The notes: a model not told the origin generated them from the sequence alone. A stretch of 64,000 bases of DNA from Desulfomonilaceae bacterium (GCA_041662605.1 JBAZSD010000001.1:124001-188000); one strand, 5' to 3'; shown: positions 1 to 8,744, numbered from the stretch's first letter. Numbers and translations are program-made.

Positions 1-695
1 TCCAGGGCATAAGACCCGGTGGCCTGCAATTAACACAAAGAGCTTTGACTCTATCATGCCTGCCACCACGATCCAAGGTTATCGACGTTGGCTGCGGAAC
101 GGGGGTAACTCTTGAACACATACGCCTTTCTCAAGATCATCTGGCGATAGGTGTCGATACATCTTCCAATCTCTTACGATTCGCTAAAAACAGAAACAGA
201 GAGTTGACAGTGGTTCGCGCCTCCGGAGAATACCTTCCTTTGCCCAATCAATTTTTTGATGGATTGCTCGCCGAGTGCAGCCTTTCCCTCATGAGCTATT
301 CGGATGAATCGTTGAGTGAATTCGGACGTGTACTGAAGGTAGGCGGCAAGATCATTTTGACGGATGTGTACTCCAGGAATCCTGACGTCCTAGATTGTCC
401 AAATGACGTTTCCACAAAATGCTGCTTGAGAGGAGCTATTTCCAAAGAACTGATCATCCGGAAAATTGAGAATAATGGTTTCAGAGTCTGCCTTTGGGAA
501 GATCACTCTGATCTTTTGAAGGATTTCGCGGTGCGCTTGATTTTGTCTTATGGTTCCCTGAATCATTTCTGGCTCCAAACCACTCCTGGTCCAGTAAACC
601 CTGCACAAATCCAGGAAGCCGTGCGGTATCTGAAACCCGGCTATTTTCTGTTAATAGGACAAAAGACGGCGTTAACAGCGCATTTAGAGACGTGA
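1..695 (+). CDS. SAM-dependent methyltransferase, 5' end cut by window edge
   Basis: Class I SAM methyltransferase of about 230 visible residues. The open frame runs back to base 3 without a stop, so the true start lies to the left. The visible N-terminus contains IRPGGLQLTQRAL, typical of methyltransferases in the Desulfovibrio DVU_1556 neighbourhood, so the TTG at 45 is not the start. Motif I (VIDVGCGTG) and the acidic end of strand 2 (GVDTS) are clear. The substrate is unknown. The stop codon overlaps the GTG start of the next gene by 4 bases (GTGA), so it is co-translated with the C-GCAxxG-C-C and radical SAM genes. I infer that it methylates a product or partner of that cassette; a stand-alone metabolic methyltransferase remains possible. 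Confidence 0.8.
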   Translation, partial: QGIRPGGLQLTQRALTLSCLPPRSKVIDVGCGTGVTLEHIRLSQDHLAIGVDTSSNLLRFAKNRNRELTVVRASGEYLPLPNQFFDGLLAECSLSLMSYSDESLSEFGRVLKVGGKIILTDVYSRNPDVLDCPNDVSTKCCLRGAISKELIIRKIENNGFRVCLWEDHSDLLKDFAVRLILSYGSLNHFWLQTTPGPVNPAQIQEAVRYLKPGYFLLIGQKTALTAHLET

Positions 696-1147
696 GGTTT
701 AATGGAATGGATGAACTGTTGCGCATGCTGGAGTTGGCAGGTCAAGGTTTTCACTGCAGTCAGATCCTTATCATAATGGGACTGGAAGCTCAGGGAAAAC
801 AGAACCCGGATCTCGTGCGAGCTATGGAAGGATTAGCAGGTGGAGTAGGATTTTCTGGAGACATTTGTGGCGCTCTGACGGGTGGGGCCTGTCTTTTAGC
901 TCTTTACTCCGGTAGAGGAGAACCTGAAGAAGAGCAGGATCAAAGATTAAACCCAATGATAAATAGCTTGGTAGAGTGGTTTTCTGAGGAATATTCGCAG
1001 TGCTTCGGTGGTATTCACTGTACGGAGATCATTGGTGATAATCCGGCAAATCAATTTTCCAGATGTCCCAAAATTGTTTCCGGAACTTACGACAAGGTAA
1101 AATCGCTTCTGCTTGAAAACGGTTTTGATCTTTCCGGGAAAAGATGA
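692..1147 (+). CDS. C-GCAxxG-C-C family redox protein (DVU_1555-like)
   Basis: A 151-residue cysteine-rich protein of the C_GCAxxG_C_C family. Conserved cysteines appear in order: HCSQ near residue 22, the core GDICGALTGG near 65-75, then CFGGIHC and a late C near residue 128. Members are thought to bind a metal or Fe-S centre, or to act as small redox partners. GTG start at 692 overlaps the upstream stop, and its own stop overlaps the ATG of the radical SAM gene (ATGA), so the three genes form one translational unit. The fixed combination with a radical SAM enzyme and methyltransferase is the DVU_1555/1556/TrsS arrangement as I recall it. The biochemical role is undetermined. Confidence 0.8.
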   Translation: MRFNGMDELLRMLELAGQGFHCSQILIIMGLEAQGKQNPDLVRAMEGLAGGVGFSGDICGALTGGACLLALYSGRGEPEEEQDQRLNPMINSLVEWFSEEYSQCFGGIHCTEIIGDNPANQFSRCPKIVSGTYDKVKSLLLENGFDLSGKR

Positions 1148-2505
1148 TGTGTTCTCAGGCCGAGATCAAATTGTCTGAAACGGGGAGTGTTTGCCCGGAA
1201 TGTCTTGCGAGAATTCCAGCTTCAAGGGTCGCTGTCGGGCGGGACGTGTACATGACAAAATCCTGTCCCGAACATGGTCCGTTCAGCGCTATACTCTGGA
1301 GAGGAGACCCGTCCTATATATCTTGGACTCGCCCCAAGATCCCCTGTTCTCCATCCAACCCAAACGCTGAAACAAATCTGGGCTGTCCATTTGATTGCGG
1401 CCTTTGCCCGGAGCATCGACAACAAACGTGCGTCGCCTTGCTCGAGGTGACTCAAAGGTGCAACTTGAGCTGCTACTATTGTTTTGCTGATTCTCAGTGT
1501 CAAAACAAGCCTGATCCCGACCTCAGTGTCGTTAGAAGCTGGTACGAAACTTTGCTTGCCACAGGGCATCCATGCAATGTTCAGCTTTCGGGTGGTGAAC
1601 CGACACTTCGTGATGACCTGCCTGCCATTATTGCCCTCGGCAGGGAACTTGGAGTTGAGTTCATTCAATTGAACACAAATGGATTACGCCTGGCGCAAGA
1701 CCCCTCTTTCGCCAAATCTCTCAAAGATGCTGGGTTATCATCGGTGTTCTTGCAGTTTGATGGGATAAGCGATGATGTATACAGAAACCTGAGGGGAAAA
1801 TCGCTTCTACAAATTAAGTTGGAAGCTATTCGGATCTGCGACGTTCTCGAGTTGGGAGTCATTCTTGTTCCTACGCTGGTCCCAGGAGTAAATGTGGGCC
1901 AGATCGGTAGTATAATTCGATTTGCTATTGAGAATATCAAAGTGATTCGCGGTGTCCATTTTCAGCCTGTCAGTCATTTTGGAAGGTATCCCAATACTCC
2001 TACGGACAAGGATCGACTGACATTGCCGGAAGTTATCAAAAACATCGAAATCCAAACTGATGGTCTCATCAAGTCGGAGAGTTTCCGCCCTCCGGGATGC
2101 GAGAACGCCCTATGCTCTTTTCATGGAAACTTTGTTGTATTGCCTGAAGGTAGAGTGAAGGCGTTAACAAGGTACAAAGTTACGAATTCTTGTTGCGAAT
2201 TCGAAAGAGCTGAGGAAGGAGCGACAAAAGCCAGAGATTTTGTCGCTGGGCGATGGCGTTATCCTATTCAGGATGATTTCAGCGAACAACAAAATTCTTT
2301 TTCGTTTGGCGAGTGGGATATTTTACTTGAACGCACTCGGACGCACAGCCTCTGTATCTCCGGCATGGCATTTCAGGACGCATGGAATCTGGATCTCGAA
2401 AGACTTAAAGATTGTTGCATTCACGTGGTAACCTCCGATGGTAAAATGGTTCCGTTTTGCGCATACAACTTGACAGGATCTCGAGGCCATTCGATTTACA
2501 GATGA
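1144..2505 (+). CDS. Radical SAM protein, TrsS-like
   Basis: A 453-residue radical SAM enzyme. The N-terminus has CPEC (residues 17-20) and KSCPEHG (39-45), a zinc-finger-like pair seen in the Tes/MJ0619-type radical SAM group. Two CxxxCxxC sets follow: CPFDCGLC at 81-88 and the canonical cluster motif RCNLSCYYC with C106, C110 and C113. GGEPT near residue 150 is the SAM-binding motif. The C-terminal part has several further cysteines (for example DCCIHV and PFCAYNLT), so at least one extra Fe-S cluster is likely. The family is called radical SAM (seleno)protein TrsS in annotation; no in-frame TGA is seen here, so this looks like a cysteine form. It overlaps the upstream gene by 4 bases. Substrate unknown. 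Confidence 0.8.
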   Translation: MMCSQAEIKLSETGSVCPECLARIPASRVAVGRDVYMTKSCPEHGPFSAILWRGDPSYISWTRPKIPCSPSNPNAETNLGCPFDCGLCPEHRQQTCVALLEVTQRCNLSCYYCFADSQCQNKPDPDLSVVRSWYETLLATGHPCNVQLSGGEPTLRDDLPAIIALGRELGVEFIQLNTNGLRLAQDPSFAKSLKDAGLSSVFLQFDGISDDVYRNLRGKSLLQIKLEAIRICDVLELGVILVPTLVPGVNVGQIGSIIRFAIENIKVIRGVHFQPVSHFGRYPNTPTDKDRLTLPEVIKNIEIQTDGLIKSESFRPPGCENALCSFHGNFVVLPEGRVKALTRYKVTNSCCEFERAEEGATKARDFVAGRWRYPIQDDFSEQQNSFSFGEWDILLERTRTHSLCISGMAFQDAWNLDLERLKDCCIHVVTSDGKMVPFCAYNLTGSRGHSIYR

Positions 2506-2520
2506 AGGTCATAACGATAT

Positions 2521-3867
2521 ATGGATAAAACACCACTCGAACAATGGATCGCCTCCAAAGTCTCGAGATGTTCGGACGCTCAAAACCTCTCTAGAAAAGA
2601 TCTCGAACATTACCAGTTAAACAGACTGCGAAACATTATTCGGTATGTCCAGGACAGAAGCCCGTTTTATCGGAAACATCTAGCTCGATTTTCGCTGGCC
2701 CGGCTACAACATCTGGAATATTTCCAGACACTTCCATTTACAACAGTCGAAGATTTGCGCACAAAAGGGCCGGAATTCCTGTGTGTCTCCCAAAACGAAA
2801 TCAAACGGGTTGTTACATTACCGGATTCAGATCCTATGGTTAAGCCGAGACGGGTATATTTTACCGCAGACGAAATCGACCTGACACTTGATTTCTTTTA
2901 TCACGGCATGATGTCCATTGTGAGACCTGGACAGAAGGTTTTAGTTCTAATGCCGGGAGAGAGACCCGACACTGTGGGTGACCTTCTGGTCAGGGCATTG
3001 AGCAGGATAGATGTTCAGGGAACTGTTCATGGGCTGGTCCAGGACCCCGGTTTTACCATTCAGGAGATTCTGCGAATAAGACCCGACGCTCTGGTGGCTA
3101 TCCCTGTCCAGGCGCTTTCCATTGTCCGTCACGAAGATTCGTCGTTGATACCCAAAGGTCTGATAAAGAATGTCTTGCTAAGTTCGGATTACGTTTCACC
3201 TGCCATTGTTGAGGAATTGGGTCGTGTATTGAAATGCGGGGTATTCAATCATTACGGGACGACTGAAATGGGATTTGGCGGAGGTGTAGAGTGTTCGGCT
3301 TTGCACGGGTATCATTTAAGAGAGGCTGATTTGTTCATTGAGATTGTCGATCCAGTTTCAGGTCTCCCTCAACCAGATGGCATATACGGTGAAGTTGTTT
3401 TTTCTACATTGACGCGACGGGGCATGCCGTTACTACGTTATCGCACGGGTGACATTTCCAGATTTTTGACCGATCCCTGTCCTTGCGGAACGGTTCTGCG
3501 CAGGCTGGACACTATCATGGGACGACTGACTGATTTTGTGCGTTTAGGACAATCTCACTGGTTGTGTATTTCAGATTTGGATGACATCCTTTTTTCAGTT
3601 CCGGGAGTATTGAACTTTAGCGCTGTCTTAACCAATGATCGTGAAAAGGACCTCCTGGAGATAAAGATCAAAGTGGGAAATACAGAAGGACGAAGTATAC
3701 TTGAAACGGTTTTTTCTGTTTTGACCCATGCCCATGTAATCTCGGAAGCGATTACGGATGGGTCCCTTTCGCTTAAATCGGTGACCTTTGACAAAGAAAA
3801 CCTGGTTAATCCCAGCGCAGTCAAAAGAGCCATTCAAGACAAGAGAAAGACTGCTCGACTTCGGTGA
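2521..3867 (+). CDS. PaaK-like AMP-dependent CoA ligase-family protein (DVU_1553-like)
   Basis: A 448-residue adenylate-forming protein related to phenylacetate-CoA ligase. Visible marks are the YGTTEMG adenylation motif near residue 245, the RYRTGD hinge-region motif near residue 307, and the CPCG turn followed by GRLTDFV, both typical of PaaK-type ligases. It starts 15 bases after the radical SAM stop and its own stop overlaps the next gene (GTGA), so it belongs to the same operon. Its acid substrate is not predictable; the cassette context points to an unusual organic acid or a protein-bound intermediate rather than phenylacetate. I infer membership in the DVU_1553 family from context and overall pattern. 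Confidence 0.75.
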   Translation: MDKTPLEQWIASKVSRCSDAQNLSRKDLEHYQLNRLRNIIRYVQDRSPFYRKHLARFSLARLQHLEYFQTLPFTTVEDLRTKGPEFLCVSQNEIKRVVTLPDSDPMVKPRRVYFTADEIDLTLDFFYHGMMSIVRPGQKVLVLMPGERPDTVGDLLVRALSRIDVQGTVHGLVQDPGFTIQEILRIRPDALVAIPVQALSIVRHEDSSLIPKGLIKNVLLSSDYVSPAIVEELGRVLKCGVFNHYGTTEMGFGGGVECSALHGYHLREADLFIEIVDPVSGLPQPDGIYGEVVFSTLTRRGMPLLRYRTGDISRFLTDPCPCGTVLRRLDTIMGRLTDFVRLGQSHWLCISDLDDILFSVPGVLNFSAVLTNDREKDLLEIKIKVGNTEGRSILETVFSVLTHAHVISEAITDGSLSLKSVTFDKENLVNPSAVKRAIQDKRKTARLR

Positions 3868-5060
3868 TTTCTAAATTGAAACAAGAAAGATTCACGGCCT
3901 TAGTGCTTGCTGCAGGCTATTCATCACGTATGGTGGATTTCAAGCCTCTCTTGAAATTTGGAGCGGAAACTGTTCTCGAGCTGATAATTTCTCTTTTTTC
4001 GGGGACTGGGATTTCGGATATTCGCGTTGTCGTAGGGTATCGCGCTCATGATATTACGCCACTACTCGAACGGCGGAACATCAAGTGGATCACGAATGAA
4101 AAATACCAGGATGGTATGATGTCGTCCGTTAAAGCAGGTGTTGAGACTATTGACTCCTCCCGGGACGCATTTTTCGTCATACCTGTAGACATTCCTTTAA
4201 TTAGAAGGCCCACCATTCTGGAGATGATTCGCGCTTTCCGGGAATCCGGAAAATTGATTTGCTATCCTAGTTTTCTCGGCAAGAGAGGTCACCCACCGCT
4301 GATCTCGGCCCGATATCGTGGGGAAATATTGCAATGGGAAGCCCCTGGTGGGCTCGGGAGTTTTCTCAAACAAAAGAACACCGACGCAATAGATGTTAAT
4401 GTTACGGACGAGCGCATTCTCCTCGACATGGACACACCGGAGGATTATCGACATCTGCTCAAGAGATATGACGAACGTGACTTTCCTTCCCGCAAAGAAT
4501 GCATGGCCATTCTAAACAGAAACTTATCCACAAAAGATGAAGGACTGGTGGCTCACTCGTGTATGGTGGCTGAAATAGCCCGATGCCTGGGACAGGCTCT
4601 AAACCAGATCGGGCATGAGTTGAACTTGGGTTTGATTTTAGCAGCGGCGCTTCTACACGATGTCGCTAGAGTCCACCCAAACCATGCGAAGGTCGCGGCC
4701 CAGATGCTTCGAGACCTGGATTACCCGGATGTTGCGGAAATCGTCGAAAATCACATGAACTGTTCTAATATGAATGGCTCTCACATTACTGAGAGAGATG
4801 TTGTTAGCCTGTCCGACAAACTGGTCTTGGGGAGTCGGCTGGTGTCATTGGAAACACGCTTCGAGAAACAATTAGAGTGTTCCCAGTTCAACCAGGTACT
4901 CCTTGAATTGGTTCAACAGAGGCTTTCCGACGCCAAGAAACTCAGGGATCGGTTAGAGCAGGAATTGGGTCAGCAGATCGCTATTTTGCTTCCAGAAATG
5001 ATGAAGAAAAACCAGTATGAACAAATCTCAAATATACTTGCTCAGACATGGAGAAGTTGA
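3864..5060 (+). CDS. MocA-like NTP transferase fused to an HD domain (DVU_1551-like)
   Basis: A 398-residue two-domain protein. Residues about 8-200 form a nucleotidyltransferase of the MobA/MocA type (LAAGYSSRM...FKPLLKFG, then the metal-site segment PVDIPLI near residue 110). Residues about 215-380 carry an HD phosphohydrolase-type domain (LLHDVARVHP near residue 266, and a later EIVENHMN). MocA-type enzymes cytidylylate molybdopterin, so the cassette may modify a cofactor or nucleotide-activated intermediate; this is inference. The GTG start overlaps the upstream ligase gene, and its last 44 bases overlap the next gene in another frame, a sign of translational coupling. Confidence 0.75.
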   Translation: MISKLKQERFTALVLAAGYSSRMVDFKPLLKFGAETVLELIISLFSGTGISDIRVVVGYRAHDITPLLERRNIKWITNEKYQDGMMSSVKAGVETIDSSRDAFFVIPVDIPLIRRPTILEMIRAFRESGKLICYPSFLGKRGHPPLISARYRGEILQWEAPGGLGSFLKQKNTDAIDVNVTDERILLDMDTPEDYRHLLKRYDERDFPSRKECMAILNRNLSTKDEGLVAHSCMVAEIARCLGQALNQIGHELNLGLILAAALLHDVARVHPNHAKVAAQMLRDLDYPDVAEIVENHMNCSNMNGSHITERDVVSLSDKLVLGSRLVSLETRFEKQLECSQFNQVLLELVQQRLSDAKKLRDRLEQELGQQIAILLPEMMKKNQYEQISNILAQTWRS

Positions 5061-5622
5061 CCGACACTATGCAGGACGATATGTCGGCCAGGTCGATGCG
5101 CCACTAAATGACAAGGGCGTCGAGCAAGCCAGGTATTGGCGACATCAGTTAGATGTATCTTCTTTCAGCCTAATTTACAGCAGCGACCTGACAAGAAGCC
5201 GCAAGACAGCAGAGATAATTGCAGGAAACAGCCTCCAATCAGTTAAAATTATCCCGAGTTTGAGAGAAATAAGTTTGGGAGAGTGGGATGGGGTCCTGAT
5301 AGATGAAATCAGAGCCAAGTTCCCAATTCAATGGCAAGAAAGAGGGAATAACATGGAAGGTTATCGCCCTCCCGGTGGCGAGAGTTTTGCTGATCTTGCA
5401 ACCAGAGTAATCCCCACTTTTAGAACCATACTAGATCAGGTCGAACAAGGCCCGGCGCTAATTATTGGACATGCGGGAGTAAACAGGGTTATTCTTTGCC
5501 ATGTCCTGGGAATGTCTCTGTCAAATATAACTCGAATTTCTCAGGATTATGGGAATTTGAACATAATTGAACTTGATCGTGGGTTCATGAAATTGAAACT
5601 CATGAACTTCGGGCCAATATAA
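5017..5622 (+). CDS. Histidine phosphatase family protein
   Basis: A 201-residue phosphoglycerate-mutase-like phosphatase. The catalytic RHGE motif (LLRHGEVD) lies at residues 9-16 and the second catalytic histidine is in IIGHAGVNR near residue 150. The sequence GRYVGQVDAPLNDKG resembles CobC/alpha-ribazole phosphatases, but that assignment is loose because the family is broad. The ATG at 5017 sits 44 bases inside the preceding NTP transferase-HD gene, so it is the last member of the same operon. A phosphatase next to a nucleotidyltransferase-HD protein suggests turnover of a phosphorylated or nucleotide-linked intermediate of the cassette (inference). Confidence 0.75.
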   Translation: MNKSQIYLLRHGEVDRHYAGRYVGQVDAPLNDKGVEQARYWRHQLDVSSFSLIYSSDLTRSRKTAEIIAGNSLQSVKIIPSLREISLGEWDGVLIDEIRAKFPIQWQERGNNMEGYRPPGGESFADLATRVIPTFRTILDQVEQGPALIIGHAGVNRVILCHVLGMSLSNITRISQDYGNLNIIELDRGFMKLKLMNFGPI

Positions 5623-5643
5623 GAAATGTTAGAGAGGAGGCTT

Positions 5644-6123
5644 ATGAGAGTCACCGAATTTGCTACCCCAATCGATCAGCGTTATTTCGAAGATTATGCG
5701 CAGGGTTCTGTCCATGAATTCGGCTCCATCGCGGTTGAAGAAGCTGAAATGATTTCTTTTGCGAGCCGCTTCGATCCTCAACCGTTCCACACGGATCCTG
5801 AAGCGGGCAAACGGTCCATCTACGGGGGATTGATAGCGAGCGGATGGCATTCGGCCAGCCTAATGATGAGACTATTCGTTGATCACTATCTATCACATGT
5901 CGCAAGTCTAGGATCACCTGGCGTCGATGAACTGAAATGGCTGAAACCTGTCCGTCCGGGAGATACTTTAGCGCTGCGTATTACTGTCTCAGAGACCAAA
6001 CGATCTCGTTCAAAACCGGATCGTGGAATTGTATATTCTTATGTCGAGGCGTTGAACCAAAAAGAAGAAATTGTAATGACGATGAAGGCTCTTAATTTTA
6101 TCGCTTGTAGAGACTTGAGCTAG
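5644..6123 (+). CDS. MaoC-like (R)-specific enoyl-CoA hydratase
   Basis: A 159-residue hot-dog fold protein. The hydratase signature is present: FDPQPFHTDPEA with the catalytic Asp and His, followed by YGGLIASGWHS. It would hydrate an enoyl-CoA to an (R)-3-hydroxyacyl-CoA in the cytoplasm. I chose the ATG at 5644 because GAGGAGG lies directly before it at 5634-5640; the ATG at 5626, three bases after the previous stop, would add six residues and has no ribosome-binding site. It may be co-transcribed with the phosphatase upstream. The genes that follow (PanE-like, crotonase) also handle CoA or keto acids, so a degradation set is possible. Confidence 0.75.
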   Translation: MRVTEFATPIDQRYFEDYAQGSVHEFGSIAVEEAEMISFASRFDPQPFHTDPEAGKRSIYGGLIASGWHSASLMMRLFVDHYLSHVASLGSPGVDELKWLKPVRPGDTLALRITVSETKRSRSKPDRGIVYSYVEALNQKEEIVMTMKALNFIACRDLS

Positions 6124-6232
6124 ATTGCGGATTCTCAGGAAACGGTTTGCTCAGCGCTATCAAAACCCCAGGTTTGTATTTTAGACTCTATCTGGCGTAT
6201 AAAATTCAAGACCAATTCTGTCGGAGGTTTCA

Positions 6233-7168
6233 ATGCGTATAGCGATTTTCGGAGTTGGGGGCGTTGGCGGATATTTTGGTTGGCGTTTGGCAAAATCAGG
6301 TGAGGATGTGATATTTCTCGCGCGGGGCGAGAGTTTAAAGGCTCTGGTCACCAACGGGTTGAAAATGGATACTCCGGACGGCGCCTCTTTGACTCAGCCT
6401 GTAAACGTAAGTGGAGATCCCAAGGAGGTGGGACCGGTAGACGTCATTATCGTTGGCGTGAAGGCGTGGCAGGTCCCAGAAGCTGCGGAGGCTATAAAGC
6501 CTATGGTAGGGCCTGAAACATTCGCCGTTCCACTGCAAAATGGATTGGAAGCCCCGACCCACTTGTCAAAAGCGATTGGTTCCGAGCATGTTTTTGGGGG
6601 CTTGTGCCGAATTGTAGCCCTTAAAGCCGGCCCCGGGCACATCAGGCATGTCGCGCTGGAACCTTACATAGCTTTTGGTGAACTCAATAATCAACCTAGC
6701 GAGCGAGGCCGACTTCTTCAGGACGCTTTCACGAAAGCCGGCGTCACTTGCGAGATCCCAGCAAACATTCATGTAGCGATGTGGGAAAAATTTCTGTTCA
6801 TAGCGTCTTTCAGCGGGGCAGCGGCTGTTACGAGGGCCCCTGCGGGAGTGATAAGAAGCGTTCCGGAAACTCGAAAAATACTCGAAGAAGCCGCCAGTGA
6901 GATTATTAAAGTCGCACAGGCAAGGAAGATACCTTTAAGGGATGATCTGATTCAATCCACTATGGCATTCATTGACAACCTCGGATTTGAGTCAACGGCT
7001 TCAATGCAGAGGGACATCATGAATGGACTGCCATCGGAACTCTCAGAGCAACTTGGAGCGGTTGTGCGCCTTGGACAAGAAGTGGGAGTTGAAACGCCGA
7101 TAATTTCGTGTATGTATTCCAGCCTGCTACCGCAGGAACTCCGAGCCAGAGGCAAGATGGAATTCTAA
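6233..7168 (+). CDS. 2-dehydropantoate 2-reductase family protein (PanE/ApbA)
   Basis: A 311-residue NADP-dependent ketoacid reductase of the PanE family. The N-terminal Rossmann motif is GVGGVGGYFG (residues 6-15), the conserved LQNGLEAP stretch follows near residue 102, and the catalytic-region WEKFLFIAS lies near residue 184. Length matches the family. GGAGG at 6223-6227 sits five bases before the ATG. True PanE makes pantoate for coenzyme A, but many paralogues reduce other 2-keto acids. Here it lies between a hydratase and a crotonase, so a catabolic role is equally plausible. Confidence 0.75.
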   Translation: MRIAIFGVGGVGGYFGWRLAKSGEDVIFLARGESLKALVTNGLKMDTPDGASLTQPVNVSGDPKEVGPVDVIIVGVKAWQVPEAAEAIKPMVGPETFAVPLQNGLEAPTHLSKAIGSEHVFGGLCRIVALKAGPGHIRHVALEPYIAFGELNNQPSERGRLLQDAFTKAGVTCEIPANIHVAMWEKFLFIASFSGAAAVTRAPAGVIRSVPETRKILEEAASEIIKVAQARKIPLRDDLIQSTMAFIDNLGFESTASMQRDIMNGLPSELSEQLGAVVRLGQEVGVETPIISCMYSSLLPQELRARGKMEF

Positions 7169-7244
7169 AATGCGGTGCCTGTTCTAGCGATGACTTTGTT
7201 TGAGACATCCATCCTAATTGTGGCTTTCCACCCAAGGAGTGACC

Positions 7245-8048
7245 ATGAATGAACCCATTAAAACTACAGTGCTGGGCGAAATTGCCACCGTCATTATTGA
7301 TCGCCCCAAAGTTTTCAACGCATTTGACCTGGATACCATTTCCATTCTGGCATCTGATCTTATCAACCTTGCGGCGAACGAATCAGTAAAAGGAGTTGTC
7401 ATTACAGGAGGTGGCAAAGTCTTTTGCGCAGGCGGTGACCTAAAATGGGTTAGAAGTTGGCCTGACGGGCCGGCCGCCGCTCTCCACAATCTTGCGGCCC
7501 GTTATCATCAGGCGATCCTGGAAATCAGAAGAATGAAGAAGCCTGTAATTGCCGCTATAAACGGACCGGCGGCAGGTGGCGGATTCTCCCTTGCGCTTGC
7601 TTGTGATTTCAGAGTCATGGAACGTTCGGCTATTTTGAGACAGGCGTATACTTCTTCAGGTCTATCTATTGACGGGGCTGGGACATTTAATTTGCCGAGG
7701 CTAGTCGGTTTGGCCAAGGCATTGGAAATAGCGGCGTTTGACCGGCCTATTTCATCGGAAAAGGCTCTCGAATGGGGACTAGTGACAAAAGTGGTCGAGG
7801 ATGGTCTGGCGCTGGAGGAGTCCACGAATATGGCGCACGAATTGGCTCAGAAGTCTCTTCATTCCTTTGGACTGTCCAAACGACTTCTTACTGACTCATT
7901 CAACCATTCCCTAGAAGAGCACTTGGAATACGAGAGAGATTTCCTGAGCCTGGCCGGAGACCATCGCGATGGGAGAGAAGGAGTCAGCGCATTTGTAGAG
8001 AAAAGAATACCGGTTTTCAACCAAATGTGCCTTATCCGTGCTGATTGA
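7245..8048 (+). CDS. Enoyl-CoA hydratase/isomerase family protein, PaaG-like
   Basis: A 267-residue crotonase-fold protein. The oxyanion-hole segments are GGGKVFCAGGDL and NGPAAGGGFSLA. The two catalytic glutamates of classical hydratases are absent: the GGGCE position reads GGGFS and the QPE position reads QAY. Instead the stretch QAYTSSGLSIDGAG matches isomerases of the PaaG type, which use an aspartate at the GL..D position. It is therefore more likely an isomerase than a hydratase (inference). The ATG at 7245 is preceded by AAGGAG at 7234-7239; the upstream in-frame TTG at 7218 has no ribosome-binding site. It ends 52 bases from the convergent Fur-type gene. Confidence 0.75.
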   Translation: MNEPIKTTVLGEIATVIIDRPKVFNAFDLDTISILASDLINLAANESVKGVVITGGGKVFCAGGDLKWVRSWPDGPAAALHNLAARYHQAILEIRRMKKPVIAAINGPAAGGGFSLALACDFRVMERSAILRQAYTSSGLSIDGAGTFNLPRLVGLAKALEIAAFDRPISSEKALEWGLVTKVVEDGLALEESTNMAHELAQKSLHSFGLSKRLLTDSFNHSLEEHLEYERDFLSLAGDHRDGREGVSAFVEKRIPVFNQMCLIRAD

Positions 8049-8100
8049 AGTCCTTGTTGTAGCCATTGAGCCGTTTGGTATATCCGTCACTCCCGGGAAC

Positions 8101-8565
8101 TTACATCTTTTTCTCCTGTTGCAATTCGCTCATGCACCTTGCGCAGACACCATGAATCTGAACTTGTCTCGTATCAATCAAGCCCCAATCTTTGGTTGAA
8201 ACAGGTAGCGTCAAGGAGTCAATCTCGGGCCAATAGAAATCGGTAAGCCTTTTACACTTCACGCATACTAGATGATGGTGTATCTTTGTATTTGGGTCAA
8301 AACGAGTTCTGTCTCCACAGAAATAGACTTTTGAAATTAAACCATGCAGTTCAAAAAAAGTTAGAGTCCTATATACCGTGTCCAGAGAAATTGTTGGGAG
8401 TCTCAACCTGACACGCTGAAATAATTCCTCGGCGGAGGGATGATCGCCAGCGTCTATCAGTTCCAGAAAAATCTCCAGCCTCTGGGGAGTGACCTTGATC
8501 CCAAGATTTCTACAGACTTTTTTAAAGTCTACAACCTTGTCATCTCTTGTGGCTTGTGAAGGCAT
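8101..8565 (-). CDS. Fur/PerR family transcriptional regulator
   Basis: A 154-residue Fur-family metalloregulator. A winged-helix domain (VTPQRLEIFLEL, and TVYRTLTFFELHGL as recognition helix) is followed by a dimerization domain with HHH (IHHHLVC) and two zinc-binding CxxC pairs, CVKC and CARC. Lying directly downstream of, and in the same orientation as, katA, it is most likely PerR-like, repressing peroxide defence until its iron site is oxidized. A terminator-like hairpin separates the two genes, so it probably has its own promoter. Fur, Zur and PerR cannot be separated by sequence reading alone. Confidence 0.85.
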   Translation of the reverse strand: MPSQATRDDKVVDFKKVCRNLGIKVTPQRLEIFLELIDAGDHPSAEELFQRVRLRLPTISLDTVYRTLTFFELHGLISKVYFCGDRTRFDPNTKIHHHLVCVKCKRLTDFYWPEIDSLTLPVSTKDWGLIDTRQVQIHGVCARCMSELQQEKKM

Positions 8566-8648
8566 GACTACCAGGAGATTAGTTTCAATCCGAGAGTTTT
8601 TTCCAGAAAATTCATGCGGTATAACTCTCTGGGATCATGAAAAGATAA

Positions 8649-8687
8649 AGGGCTTTCTTTATAAAGGAAAGTTCTCAAGAAAGCCCT
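8649..8687 (-). terminator. Rho-independent terminator after katA
   Basis: Perfect 11-bp inverted repeat: AGGGCTTTCTT at 8649-8659 and AAGAAAGCCCT at 8677-8687, loop of 17 bases. Read on the minus strand it is followed by TTTATCTTTT, fitting termination of katA transcripts. Confidence 0.7.
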
Positions 8688-8744
8688 CTTCCTGGAGTGT
8701 AAAAAAAATTCCAGTTTGAGTCTACTTGTTTGAATGATATCTGG

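Noticed and set aside
1144..2505. Selenocysteine codon in the radical SAM gene
   Set aside because: TrsS relatives can be selenoproteins, but no in-frame TGA was seen before the natural stop.
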